Shown: positions 9,611 to 20,824 of the stretch, one piece after another
Position numbering within the stretch: the first letter of the stretch is position 1
Layout: each line of letters starts with the position of its first letter
NCBI GenBank assembly: GCA_036784855.1
Contig: JAZDSV010000026.1
Coordinates: 1 to 64,000, forward strand
DNA length: 64,000 nucleotides
Direction of reading: 5' to 3'
Origin: Aphelidium insulamus
Lineage: Eukaryota; Aphelidiomycota; Aphelidea; Aphelidiaceae
Program-made: the position numbers and the translations under genes
Notes under the pieces: model-generated
The model's database searches: none
Told to the model about the DNA's origin: nothing
What the model saw: only the letters and a program-made list of their open reading frames with translations

Positions 9611-12495
9611 ATGGCCGACGAAACACCACCCGCGGCGCCCTTCCACTTCCCATACGCAGAGCCGTATCCCATCCAGTTGGAACTCATGCGTACCGCCTAC
9701 GAGGCCATTGAACACCGGCAGATTGCTTTTCTATGCAGTCCTACAGGCACGGTACGCCGTGTAAACGGATTGCCGGCGTATGTAATGCCTTCCACAGGGC
9801 AAGACACTCAGCCTCATCTGTGCCACACTCGAATGGCTGCACGCCAATGGCGCGGCTATGCCGATGGCAGATGTGGAGAACAAGGGTGCGTTGCAATGTA
9901 CTAATCAGCCGGTATCAATCGTCATCATTCGCGCCAGAGCTGGCATCTGAGCCAGACTTTGTGCGCCAGTGGGCGGCGCAGAAGAGGCGGCATGAAAGCA
10001 AGGATGAAGCTGAAGTACAACATGCTGTAAAGCTTTCCAGGGTATTGATCATATCATCATTCACGCTCTGACTTACTTGCAGCGCCGTGTAGTAGACTCG
10101 CTGGAAGCCGATACAGCGAACATTCCCTCGGCCGACAAGTGGCTGCTAGACCCCGCAGGAGAACTTCACGACACCGAGGACACCGATGTAGCAGACCGCA
10201 TCAATGCATTACGCAAGAGGCGAGTGCTTTAAATGGCCAGGACTAGCTATAACATTTAGTAGATATCTACAGAGTGATAGTGTTGCTGGTGGATCGCAGT
10301 ACAATAAAAGCAGAACTCTGGACGATGAACCAGACCAGCTGAAGGTTCTCTTTACATCGCGCACCCACTCCCAGCTGTCTCAAGTTGTATCGGAACTGCA
10401 AAAGACTTATTTTGGAGGACGCGGCGCCAACGACATCACGACGCGAACAGTTCCTCTAGGATCTCGCAAGCAGCTCTGCATCAACGAGAAAGTGTTGCGT
10501 CTAGGCTCAGTTGATCGCATTAATGACAAGTGCCGCGATATGCAGAAATCCAAAGGTTTGTTCAATATTTAAAGTGGATCAATAACGGGCTTTGCGTGCG
10601 TAGATGTAAAGGCACGATGCCCTTATCTTGGAGATGATGCATCAACTGAGGCATTTGCGACACAGTTGACCGGCAGAGTGCGCGACATTGAAGACAGCGT
10701 GGCACTTGGTCGTCAATTACGTACATGCCCATACTATGGTGTTCGCAAAGCAGTTCGGCGATCACAGGTAGCTCAATCCCTTCTTATCGCATATATATTA
10801 ATATCAGATGGTCACACTTCCGTACTCAATGCTGCTCAGTCCGCGTACCAGAGAAGCGCTGGGAATATCGCTGCAAGACAATATTGTGGTTATTGATGAA
10901 GCGCACAATCTTGTCGATGCCGTGACACAGCTGAATAGCTGCTCACTTACATACGATGATATCATACGATCATCTCAGGGAGTGCGAACATATCTGCAGC
11001 GCTACTTGAAGCGACTGGACCCTCGAAACGTTGTCTTCATCAAGCAGCTCCTGTTCGTACTGAATCGATTGCAGCAGCGAATGCAGCAGGCCGCCACTGA
11101 GATACTCGGTGCTTCAGGATCAGTGGTGAAGCAGATGGGAATCAGTGACTTTGTGCACCAGCTCCGCGTGCAGCACATCAATCTCTTCCGACTGCAGCAC
11201 TTTCTCGAAACTTCGCAGCTGGCCAAAAAAGTAATGGGATTCTTGGAGGAGTCTGTGAAAGAAGAATTTAACCGTGCGGGAATACCATCAACCGACTCGC
11301 CACTCTATTCCGTGGAAAAGTTTCTCATGCTTCTCAACAATCCACAGGATGATGGCAAAATTATATTGATGGTAGAGAAGGGGGCACCGTGCGCGCCGTC
11401 TAGCTCGTTAGCATTTCTACTCCTCAATCCCGCTCAATATTTCTCCGATGTAGTGCAGCAGGCGCGCTGCATATTGTTAGCAGGAGGCACTATGGAGCCG
11501 GTATGGCGGTGCCGTCTTCTTCTAAATTTTTGCTTATGCATTTAGATATCTGACTTTGTGTATCAGCTGTTCCCCAATGTACCGCCGTCACGATTTGTCA
11601 CATATTCTTGCAACCACATTATTCCCGATAAAAACCTGGCGACTTTCGTTGCCGGTGAAGGGCCTATGAAGCGGCAGTTGGAATTTACATTTGAAAGACG
11701 AAGTAACACTGAGATGATCAGAGAGGCCGGTGCGTCTGTCGCTGCGATCTGCAATATTGTTCCAGCAGGAATTGTCGTGTTTTTCCCCAGCTACGGCTAC
11801 ATGGAACACACGATGAACGTATGGCGATCTGATGCCGCAAGTATGAATACATTTCTCCTTTGCGTATGTACATGCTCACAAGCTTAATTGACAGTAAGTT
11901 CTGCCATTTCACGACATAAGGATATATTCGTGGAGCCAAAGGAGGCAGACAAGCTTGAAGCGTTGTTTTTGTCATATCAGCAGAGTATTGTGGATGGAAA
12001 ATCACAGGGTCGAGGCGCCTTATTGATGGCAGTTGTGGGAGGCAAAATGTCTGAAGGTATCAACTTTGCCGATGGCAATGGCCGTGCCGTCATTATGGTT
12101 CGTTGATATAAAAAATATTTTAAATCTTGAACACTATTTTGCAGATAGGACTTCCTTTCCCGAACTCGCAAAGTCCGGAAATACGCGAAAAGATGCAGTA
12201 CATGGACCAGCTTGGAAAGGAAGCTAGGGAGCGGTCAAAATCCGGAGAAATCGCTGAGCTTCCTAGCGGACAGCTATACTATGAAAATTTGTGCATGCGC
12301 GCTGTAAATCAATCGATCGGCAGGGCCATCAGACACCGAGACGATTATGCGTGCGTCATTCTACTTGACGGCAGATATGGCAAGGATAGAATCAGAAAAA
12401 AGCTACCTCAATGGATGCAAACTAGCATCAGCGCGCCCGCGACGTTTGAGGATATGCTGCAAAGTTGCTCACGGTTCTTTCGGCAGCACATGTAG
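9611..12495 (+). CDS. CHL1: DDX11/CHL1-type iron-sulfur DNA helicase
   Basis: Ten exons: 9611..9751, 9798..9885, 9938..10041, 10083..10223, 10273..10555, 10604..10767, 10808..11500, 11546..11840, 11895..12097, 12145..12495; 820 residues, all phases consistent. This is a superfamily 2 XPD-like 5'-3' helicase needed for sister-chromatid cohesion. The start FPYAEPYPIQLELM and the Walker A (SPTGT/GKTLSL, split by intron 1) are typical. FTSRTHSQL is motif Ia. Four cysteines fit the Fe-S cluster (KQLC, DKC, ARCPY, RTCPYY). The DEAH box is VVIDEAHNL. AGGTMEP, SCNHIIP and QSIGRAIRHRDDYA are the C-terminal helicase motifs. DDX11-specific spacing (EPDFVRQWAAQKRR) separates it from XPD, RTEL1 and FANCJ. 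Confidence 0.95.
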
Positions 12496-12971
12496 AGCGC
12501 GTTCTTCATAGATGCAATTATACATTCTTTGCGGTGGTATGCGTTCAGCTTCGCAGTGACAAATGACACGGCGACTCATCATGCTCTGACTTATGTGACA
12601 TTGTGCAACAGCCGCAAATGTGACGTTGTCAATACTACAATGTAAGCCAACTTAGCTGACGTCCTCCTCCTCTGGAAGTTAACGTGTGATTGTTGTTCAG
12701 TGGTCTATACTCACACTGCTGACGTAAGTTTGGAGTTGCACTTTGGACACATATACCTTCACATGGTAGATCTCAGTGGCGTTCATAATGGTCTCACTCA
12801 TGAGTCATGACTTCAATGCTGGTGGTGCGCTTAGTCATACGAGCTCAGCGCTAACGCTCGTGACGTGTCGTCTAAGTACTTAGTGCTGAAGGGACCTTCT
12901 ACCCACTGTGTGCATCTAGCCATGCGCCGTATCTAAGACCAGATCACTGAGGCGATACTATATCTGCGGCT
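12496..12971. other. Intergenic with diverged repeat
   Basis: There is no gene in the first 290 bases. From about 12787 on, the sequence matches the repeat at 19036-19260 (annotated separately). Confidence 0.5.
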
Positions 12972-12990
12972 GTGAAATATGGCGGCAATG
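12787..12990 (+). repeat. Dispersed repeat, copy 1
   Basis: This stretch shares ordered blocks with 19036-19260: TGGTCTCACTCATGA, GGTGCGCTTAGTC, GAGCTC followed by GCGCTAACGC, CGTGACGTGT, TCTAA.TACT.AGTG, AAGACCAG and finally CTGCGGCTGTGA.ATA.GGCGG. Spacing and order are kept, with many substitutions, so these are old duplicates of one element. No coding frame or terminal inverted repeat is obvious. It may be a non-autonomous transposon remnant. Confidence 0.7.
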
Positions 12991-13396
12991 ACGCACTGTA
13001 TCAGCCATTTGGCGCCGGCATCGACGACTTGAAACAGTCTGTACGCGCGGGATTCGGACTGGACCCACCGGACACTCTCTTTGCCATTGTTGCCGTGCCG
13101 GCCGACGCTGGAATGACCCGCATCACAGCCAGCAACTGCGATGCCGAGCTGAGGCGCCCAGCGGTGACAGTGCATGCGCTGGTGTGTTCCGACATCCGCG
13201 CGTGGGACCGTTTGGTGGACTGGGACGCCGACACGATGTCGCGCAAGGTTCGTCTGTGGTTGCGTCAGTTGAACTTGCAATGGAGGTCGAAAAGACCAAA
13301 CAAGTGCAAGAGTTGTCCAAGCAAGTTCAACTGATAGTCGACACGGCCAAGCAAAACCCACAGCTGGCGGCCTTGCTGCAAAGCTACCCGAAATAG
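12972..13396 (+). CDS. Unidentified ORF or gene fragment
   Basis: Two overlapping frames look coding. The first reads KYGGNDALYQPFGAGIDDLK and on to about 13240. The second ends with a helical Lys/Gln-rich segment (VEKTKQVQELSKQVQLIVDT) and stops at 13396. No intron of normal size joins them; the GT-AG pair available leaves 21 bases. There is no upstream ATG before a TGA, so a start codon is also missing. Either this is a fragment with a frameshift or a second exon whose first exon is unseen. I do not recognise a family. It begins right at the end of the dispersed repeat. Confidence 0.3.
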
Positions 13397-13953
13397 AGCT
13401 GGTGGCGATGAGTAAATTGCTGTGCTGTCTGGCAATTTCCTCACCGTCAGCTATATGATAAACCAGTTCCGTGCCGTAATATACATTAGGCTCACGACCT
13501 CACACTCCTCTCCTGCACGGTTCACGGCTAAGCCGCGGGGCGCCAATGCTCCTTCTCCAGTACGAATTGCATGCCTTTGGGTCGACTGCGAACACGGTCG
13601 CGCGGTGGGTCTTGCAGCTGTTGCGCCTCGTCGCCCATTTCCTCGTTAACCTCTGGCGTCAAAAACGCCTACAAGCCACGGGGATCCAGTAATGCGTCGG
13701 CGAGTGCGGAAAGCTCTTGGTACGTAGCATAATTGGCTCGCAGCACTTGCTGCCACTTATGCTGCAGTACAGCATAGTCTTCAATATGGGGCGCCTCCGC
13801 CTCTTCTGGAGCAGCTGGTGCCGGTTGCTGGTTTGGTGGCAGAACAATGACTCAACCAGCATAGCCGCGGATACCGTGACAACCGACACACTCCTGGGAC
13901 TAAACTAGCAACACCCAGCACACACGCACATGTCGGCGCACACATTGCGACAC

Positions 13954-13979
<26 letters not shown>
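13397..13979. other. Intergenic with simple repeats
   Basis: No gene is supported here. The end of this stretch (13873-13905) shares a short motif, GACAACCGACACAC followed by CCTGGGACTA, with 20507-20535, another sign that this region and the 19-20.6 kb region are related. A CA repeat follows at 13953-14000. Confidence 0.5.

Positions 13980-14000
<21 letters not shown>
13953..14000. repeat. CA dinucleotide microsatellite
   Basis: About 24 CA units in a row, uninterrupted from about 13955 to 14000. Its minus strand reads as a poly Cys-Val frame, which is not coding. Confidence 0.97.
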
Positions 14001-14002
<2 letters not shown>

Positions 14003-14603
14003 CAACGAAAGTTTGCAGTACCGCTGCCGCTTGTGCAGACGCAGCTCCAGCGTGAATATGCCGAGTTGAGCCAGGTTGTACGGAGTTGAGCACGTTCCGC
14101 CTGTCGAGACAGAAAATGTCGGACGCGGTGGGCAATGTCATCACGGGCACCACGTATCGCCGGTCGGCACAGTCTGTGAGTCGCTGTCGTTTTAGCACGG
14201 AAAATGTTGGGTAGTAGCCGGAACGGAGCTGAGTAAGAATGGTCGACTGTCATCTAGTGCGTGAATAGTGAAATCAAAGTGGCACTGCGTGGTCGTCGGC
14301 TGTTATTGGGCGGCGGCATAAGCGGCATTTGTGGTGCGGCATATGAGGAAGCCAGTGGACCGTGACTTCCTGTGTTAGTGTGCACAATAGCTGATTCAAC
14401 TGGTGTGCCAGTGGTGACTTCCTGACTGCCAGGTGGCAAAGACTTTGCACTGTAGCTCGATCCTGACACCACACAACAACCGGTCGATGACCCTTTTCTG
14501 CTGCAGCGCGGCGCACAGCTGCCACGAGTGCTGCTAATTCCGCCTGATGTCGCTGGGGGATTCTGAATGCCGAACGAAGTGTAATATTGAAGTGGACATT
14601 GAA
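13980..14603 (-). mobile_element. Decayed LINE retrotransposon, RNase H and C-terminal part
   Basis: On the minus strand, 14603..14274 reads as an RNase H domain: FNITLRSAFRIPQRHQAELA carries the conserved ...AEL glutamate, VVVWCQDRATVQSL the catalytic aspartate segment, then SPLAHQLNQLL and VTVHWLPHMPHH, the counterpart of the VxxxWVPGHxG motif. After a stop and frame change, 14243..13990 continues with TILTQLRSGYYPTFSVLKRQ, the typical segment after RNase H in non-LTR elements (LxQLRTGH...). No reverse transcriptase or intact frame is present. This is a 3' remnant ending in the CA repeat. Confidence 0.65.
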
Positions 14604-14632
14604 CTAGCCAACCAACTTGTGATCGCATAAAA

Positions 14633-16080
14633 ATGCCTGAAGGAAAAATACGCGCGCTTGTCGTGGACTCTGGCGCGCTCTTTCACGGCGTGCAGTGCGA
14701 CCAGATAGCCGAGCGGTGGTTCAGCGTGCCGGAAGTTGTGGCTGAGGTGCGCGACGCAAAGACGCGTGTTGACGCGTGGCGCTGGCTAGAGCCCATGCAG
14801 GTGCGGCCGCCTTCTGCCGCGGCTATCGAAGCAGGTATGCCACAACCCGTGTTGTTTCTTAATGCGCGTACATATAAATCTATGATATAATTCTTATATT
14901 GCTTACGCGGTGCGAAGTGGTGGCAATGGCCAAGAAGACTGGCGATTTCCCCGTGCTGTCCATCACTGATATACGCGTACTGGCACTCACGTACGATATG
15001 GAGCGGGCGGAGAACGGCGGCGACGTGTCACACTTGCGCACTGAACCGCTGCCAACCTTTGGTGCCGCGCCGAAGCGTGTCGACGCCGCAATGAGCGTGG
15101 CGGATGACTATAGCTCAGTAGTCACCAGCAGTAACAAAAGCTCTGCTGGTGCTCGCGGCGTCTATCGCGGTATTCAGCCTCCTGGCTGGTATACGCCGCC
15201 CACGGATGATGAGGACGAAGAGGACAATGACCATGACCATGACGAGGACAATGATGTTATTGCCGGCGTGAAAAATGATTTCAGCGTGGACGAGACCACG
15301 GAACTTTGTGGTCGCTTGAACAGCGCCTCACTTGGCGGGATACGTAATGACTGCGACTGCGGTGCAGATAGTGATGACAAATATTCTGCACTGAATGAAC
15401 CGTCTGAGGACAGCGATGATGGCGGTGGATGGATTACGCCGTCTGCTCTGCGACGCAACCGACGGAACAGTGGGAATGGATCTACTCAAGCAGAGGCCGT
15501 CCCGGAAACTGTGCCCAAAGTTGCATGTGTCACCACCGACTATGCGATGCAGAACGTTCTGCTGCATATGGGCATGTCACTATATTCGGTGGCCGGTCTG
15601 CGTGTGCGTCACGTCAAGACATTTGTGCTGCGCTGCCACGCGTGCTACCACATCACGCGTGACATGGAACGTGTGTTTTGTCCACAATGCGGCAACAACA
15701 CTCTGATACGCACGTCGACCTCGCTGACACCAGATGGGATGCGCGTGCATTTGAAAAAGAATTTCCAGTACAGGCTGCGCGGCACAAAGTACACACTGCC
15801 ACCGCCGCAGACTGGTCGGCACGCCAAGAACATTATCCTGTGCGAAGATCAAAAGGAATGTGTGGTCGCCGCGCGGAAACTGCAATGGGAGGCGGCCAAG
15901 AAGAGCAAGGAGGCCTCGCTGTGGTTGGGCGCCGACTGGAATGCCGACGCCAACAGTGGCCCCTTTGGCACCAAGACCACCGGCACTGCATCATCAGGTG
16001 GCGGCAGAGTCACTGTTGGCTACGGACGCAAGAATCCCAACGAGGCCAAGCATCGCACTGGCAAGAAGAAGCGGCATTAA
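14633..16080 (+). CDS. NOB1: NOB1 endonuclease, 20S pre-rRNA processing
   Basis: Exons 14633..14834 and 14918..16080 give 454 residues. NOB1 is the PIN-domain nuclease that cuts at the 3' end of 18S rRNA in late pre-40S particles. The N-terminus ALVVDSGALFHG has the first PIN aspartate; EVVAEVRDAKTR and, after the intron, TGDFPVLSITDIRVLALTYD complete the domain. A long acidic linker (residues about 125-240) follows. The zinc ribbon is intact: CHACYHITRDMERVFCPQCG. The C-terminal block includes GMRVHLKKNFQYRLRGTKYT and a basic tail (KHRTGKKKRH). Position and content match NOB1 throughout. The single intron is 83 bases, long for this genome. Confidence 0.95.
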
Positions 16081-16581
16081 CACTGTTAGTTCGTGCAAGA
16101 TTATTAGATATACAACTAGTCAACTCTACGTGCTTCTCGTGCTCGTGTCTTCTAATGAAATTGCACTGCTTGCAACATCAAATATCCTGGAAGTGAAAAT
16201 TGGTGTAATGGATGAGTGTTCAACGGTGTGATTGTAGGCCCAACATATACTAAATGACGATCTGCCGATTACTGTGCAGTTCTTGTGAAGCCAACAAAAG
16301 CATCATGCAGACACGTCACTTGAAAGGTATTGGGTACTCAACACGAAATACAATATTGCAATAAGTACCTAATTGCGGATGTATTATAAATTCGCTCTAC
16401 GAAGAGAGTAACCGCATCCATTCATAACTGCTATGTATGGCCGAATGATACTGCGACTTTCACTTGCCATTAAACAGTCAATGTACGTACGTTGAAGCTG
16501 TTTTACGCTCTCACCAGTGGGTTAATAAGTTCAGTGTGCGGCACGTGAGATCTCCCGGTCACCGCGCTGAAACGTGCCGCA
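16081..16581. other. Intergenic, nothing recognised
   Basis: Half a kilobase between NOB1 and pantothenate kinase with only short AT-rich frames. It presumably holds the NOB1 3' UTR and the promoter of the kinase. No TATA-like site stands out. Confidence 0.4.
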
Positions 16582-18198
16582 ATGTCGTCTAGCCCGCCCG
16601 TAGTGCCCGGTGCTGCGCTCCATGCTATGCCGGACTCGCTGCAGCCGTCATCAATTGCACCGGGGTCACATGTATCTCATGCAGAGCCCAAGAGTCCTCC
16701 GCCACTTGCACTAATGGACGGCCACCCGGAAGTGGACGCGTCTGCCGCCTCCTGCTGGATGGGCATGGATATCGGCGGATCGCTGTGCAAGATTTGCTTC
16801 TACCAGCCCCCAGATGACAGCTCAGTACACCGCATCACCGACTTTATCTCCACCTCGACTCGCTACGGTCCGTATGTGGGGTGTGCCAAGTCCACTTCAT
16901 TTCACTGACGCGCACACAGGCACCACAGGGCACCGGGACACGGAGCTCTCGCTGCGCACCAGCAATGGCGGTCGTTTCCACTTTATCTTGTTTGAGACAC
17001 GACGCATTCAGAATGCCATGGAGCTCATACGCAATGCCAACTTGCTGCACGCCACTCGCACACTATACCGCGTGCCCATGACGGGCGGTGGCGCCTACAA
17101 GTACCGGCACTTGTTTGAGGTTGCTTCAACATCATCTTCTTCCACTGATCACCGTGCTGGCGCATCGATACCGCCTCCCATTGAGGGTAGTTGTCATTCC
17201 TCCACCACCACCAGCGACAAGGCAGCGCCGCCACCATTCGAACCACTGGGCGTTGAAGTCCAACTGCTGGACGAGATGCGATGTCTCGTGGAGGGCTTGA
17301 ACTTTTTGCTCTGCTATCTCCCCGCGGAGAGCTTCTACTACGACCTGGTGCCTGCCGCTGATGGCTCCGGCGCTGCCCCCACACAGGAAGATATAAGTGC
17401 AGTGGCCGATGCAGTCAAGCAGGACTTCGTGGTCACGCCGTCGTCAGATGTTTTCCCATACTTGCTGGTCAATATTGGGACTGGTGTCAGCATTCTCAAG
17501 GTGGAGGCTGACGGCTCATACACGCGTGTCTCTGGTAGTGGTCTTGGCGGTGGCACCTACTGGGGTATACAGTTACAATTATTTCCTTTTTCCCGTTGAT
17601 ATATACTTACATATTAAGGGCTTGTAAAGTTGCTGACACGGTATTCAACATTCAATGAGGCGCTGCAAGAGTCGTGCGGGGGTCAGTCACGCAATGTCGA
17701 CATGACTGTTGGGTGAGTTGACTGAACTGGCTTACACCTCACTCTTACTTACTCTTTATTAGCGATATATACGGCGGAGATTATGAGTCGCTGGGGCTAA
17801 ATGCAGACATGACGGCGAGTTTTTTCGGGAAACTGGTTTCACGGGACGCCGCATCTCTGCGCGACAATGTGTCGGACGCCGATATCGGCCACGCCCTACT
17901 GCTCATGGTCACTAATAACATTGGACAGATTGCGTACCTGCTGGCCAGACTGCACAAAGTCCGGCACATCTTCTTCAGCGGTTCGTTTCTGCGTCACTCG
18001 GCACAAGTGGAGATCGCGCCAGTTGCACTCACTCGGGCCATTGATTTTTGGTCAGAGGGTCAGATGCGGGCACTCTTTCTCAGACATGAAGGTTACTTTG
18101 GGGCGCTGGGTGCATTTCTGTCGCAGAGCTCTAATCCGAGTCGCGCTGATGGCGTCGACACCTCCAAAAGAAATGGCCATGCCGCTGGTGGCCCATAG
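16582..18198 (+). CDS. Pantothenate kinase, eukaryotic type II
   Basis: Exons 16582..16867, 16920..17564, 17619..17712 and 17763..18198 give 486 residues with consistent phases. The enzyme phosphorylates pantothenate, the first and rate-limiting step of CoA synthesis. After a Pro/Ser-rich leader of about 58 residues come GMDIGGSLCKICFYQP (the family's nucleotide loop), FHFILFETRRIQNAMELIR, the VEVQLLDEMRCLVEGLNFLL block with its conserved glutamate, FPYLLVNIGTGVSILKVE, VSGSGLGGGTYWG, DIYGGDYESLGL and VTNNIGQIAYLLARLHKVRH, FFSGSFLR. All core motifs of human PANK and yeast Cab1 are present. A Ser/His-rich insert (about residues 170-205) is lineage-specific. Confidence 0.95.
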
Positions 18199-19035
18199 CG
18201 TTGCATTATTATCCAACCATTTAATATATGAGCACATTTATACATAACATCGGGGCACTGCTACATGCAAATCTATCAGGTACGTATTCAGTGGCATACT
18301 GTATACCATGAAATTGCGGTGCGCATTCAGCAATTACGGAACGGTCATCGCGACAGTCAACAATGGTCACGCCATTGACGATGTCATGCGGTCGCGCTGC
18401 GCCATTCGAGCGTCACTGACCATGATTCTGGCCAACAAACCAGCCTTTACCGCCGCCAATTGGGCCTGCAGGAGACAGACGCTCCCGTGGCAAGCTGTAC
18501 AACCACAAAGCCGCGAAATACACCGCACCAAGGTCGGACACAAATGCGATATTGTTTCACGGGGTATCAGTAATTCTGTGTTTGCTTATTGACCCGATTA
18601 TCTAATCGATTGCCAGGGTAACTTTGGCGATGCAGACCGGTGCAGACCGGTGTATCATCACCGAACTTGCCAAGCTTCTTGGGTACAGGGTTGTGTTCCT
18701 CCCTGTCGCGGATGACGCACCGGTGGAGTTGGCAGCCGGTGTAGAGGCGCAATAAAGTGGCAGTTAGATTGTAAACTATTATGTGATCAATTCCATGCTT
18801 GCAGACTCCTGCTCTTATGAATTCCTTAGAGTAGGCAGAGACGAAATAATGCTTCACTTTCTTCACATAATTTCATATCTATGACGATACATGAAGCCCA
18901 AGCATTGCATTGTAGGACCGTAATGTACGCTACCTCGCGCTGGTGACGTGGCGGCACTATATAAAGGCCGCAAAGAGGATATATATTTCTGCTCTCAGAC
19001 AAGCTTTTCATGTCTATAGTCCATACTAGGTGCTG

Positions 19036-19260
19036 GTTGGTGGTCTCACTCATGACCTCACCGCTGACGGTGCGCTTAGTCTTACGCACTCAAGTGAGCT
19101 CGGCGCTAACGCCCGTGACGTGTACATCTAAATACTAAGTGTTAAAGGGCCTTGGGCACTGAGCGACTGTGTGCAGCTGTACGAAGTCCTTCATAGGTGC
19201 AAGACCAGTTGACGTCCACGCCTAGTAACTGCGGCTGTGAGATAAGGCGGCTGTGTGACC
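19036..19260 (+). repeat. Dispersed repeat, copy 2
   Basis: This is the partner of 12787-12990, with the same ordered blocks: TGGTCTCACTCATGA, GGTGCGCTTAGTC, GAGCTCGGCGCTAACGC, CGTGACGTGT, ACTGTGTGCA, AAGACCAG and CTGCGGCTGTGA. It lies about 400 bases upstream of the orphan gene at 19639, so it could act in that gene's promoter or mark an inserted element. Confidence 0.7.
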
Positions 19261-19483
19261 AGGACGCCGCCACGCAATACACACTGTATGTATTAGTGTC
19301 AGCTGACAGCGCCACCACCGCAAGCATCCCCCGGCACGACCCTGACCATTCCACACCTTTGCAGACCGAGAAGCTTGTTTGTCGGCAAACCTGCGGACCC
19401 AGCAGCAACCACGTCATCCGGGGCGGTATGACCACCATCCCGCAAGAGTCATCCAGCGCCACCAACAAACAAAGGCGGGCGGC

Positions 19484-19490
19484 TATAAAA
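19484..19490 (+). promoter_or_regulatory. TATA box
   Basis: TATAAAA in a GC-rich setting (GGGCGGCTATAAAAGGCGGG) is a near-perfect core promoter element. The pyrimidine-rich stretch that follows (CTCGCCTTTCTCTCC and onward) has no ATG until 19639, fitting a 5' leader of about 120 bases. This is the clearest TATA promoter in the window. Confidence 0.75.
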
Positions 19491-19638
19491 GGCGGGTTTG
19501 CGCTCCGGCTCGCCTTTCTCTCCATACAGCCATATACTTGCTGTTCTTGTTGCCTTGCCTGCCTGCTGCTGCTCCCTTCACCTCTCTTTCCGCTCTCCTT
19601 CTCGTTATTCGTACCCTCGGGTACTATCTCTCTTTGCG

Positions 19639-20315
19639 ATGCGCAAGAAGAAGCGCTCTGTGGCGCCTGCTCCTTTGGCTCTGGACCTAGGCGCCTGCCT
19701 AGTAGAGGTAAGTGTAGGTAAGTGTGTGCGTAGTTCTCGTAGACTGCTGAAGGGCGGCGAGGTGGTCATTGCGCAAGCGGTGGCTACCTGTGCTGTCCCT
19801 GAGGCGGTTACTAACCCTGTAGCTGTTGCGGTGCCCGAGACTAACCATGTAGCCGGGTATGTGTGTGTGTATGCTGTCTGTTGTCTGCCTGTCTGCCTGT
19901 CTGTCTATATACACACACCATACTCACACCGCTGTGCAGAGTCCGACCATCAAGAATACCGACATTCGAGACGGGCCAATTCAAGAAACGCAAGGCGGTG
20001 CGACGCGACATGAGCAAGTTCCGACGCCAAGGTCCGATCGGCACGAACGGCGAGCCGGCCGAATTCCCGGTCTACGTGGAGATGTGCGGCACGCGACTAT
20101 GCAGCAACAAGACACTACGACAAGATTCCACCGGCTACTTTCGAGAATGCAAGAGCAAGGAACTGCAGCTGCAGTTGAAGGCAACGGCAGCGAAGGAAGC
20201 GTGGCAGCTGGCACGGCACCCCGGCAAGAGCAACCGAGTGATGCGCGACTGGGACCGAATGAACTACGTGGCCGAGCGACCTGGGGACTCTGCCGGTTGT
20301 CCGATTATACTCTAG
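19639..20315 (+). CDS. Orphan basic protein behind a strong TATA promoter
   Basis: Exons 19639..19856 and 19940..20315 give 197 residues. The start is the first ATG after the TATA box and opens MRKKKRSVAPAPLALDLGAC. The first exon is Ala/Val-rich (GGEVVIAQAVATCAVPEAV). The second is strongly basic and contains QFKKRKAVRRDMSKFRRQGP, then FPVYVEMCGTRLCSNKTLRQ and ARHPGKSNRVMRDWDRMNYV, ending SAGCPIIL. The 83-base intron carries CTGT/CTGC repeats. I recognise no family. The C-terminal cysteine-containing segment could be a small domain. It sits among repeats, so it may belong to a mobile or lineage-specific gene family. Confidence 0.5.
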
Positions 20316-20824
20316 TATGTTATCACTCTTGCTATCCGGTATGCCTTGACGTATACATGTGTCTGCTATACATGACTGACACCCACAATAGAGCAGTACA
20401 CATACGTATATGGACTTCGTGGCGGGGATGGACTGGCGGCTTCAAGACTTTTTCGGCAACTAGACAACATACTCTGGACACCGACACTCACGGGACTACA
20501 CTGCCGCGACAACCGACACACACCTGGGACTACACTCGGCACACACCGACACAAACACACTACACACACCGACACCGACACACACCGACACCGACACAAA
20601 CACTCACACAACATTGACATGGACTGGACGGGGAGGCGGCGCTGGACGGCAATCTCTGACAACAAATACCGGGGTCAAAATCAACGGCCCCGGGGGGCAG
20701 TCAGGGATAAAGGCAATGGTGTTCTTAAACACCGCCCCACGGTGCCTTGGTGCATCGTGGACACGTCGAATAGATTCTGATTTTGTACGGTTGACTGTGT
20801 CCAACTACATTCAATACACTGCAA
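20316..20824. other. Intergenic with CACCGACA repeats
   Basis: From about 20466 to 20610 the sequence is built of irregular ACACACCGACAC units with CTGGGACTACAC interspersed. One block (GACAACCGACACACACCTGG, 20507) matches 13877-13900. The rest is the promoter side of the CoA-transferase gene. Confidence 0.6.

Larger units (their letters stand above)
18199..19638. other. Non-coding, repeat-bearing region
   Basis: No gene is supported. A plus-strand frame at about 18308..18592 has no recognisable domain. A ten-base direct duplication, GCAGACCGGT, occurs at about 18630-18650. A TATA-like string (TATATAAAG at 18958) lies upstream of the dispersed repeat at 19036-19260, but no coding start follows closely. 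The last 150 bases are the pyrimidine-rich leader of the next gene. Confidence 0.5.

Noticed and set aside
12972-13396. Crinkler-type effector identity for the ORF
   Set aside because: The ubiquitin-like start and the recombination motif expected in that family are not present.
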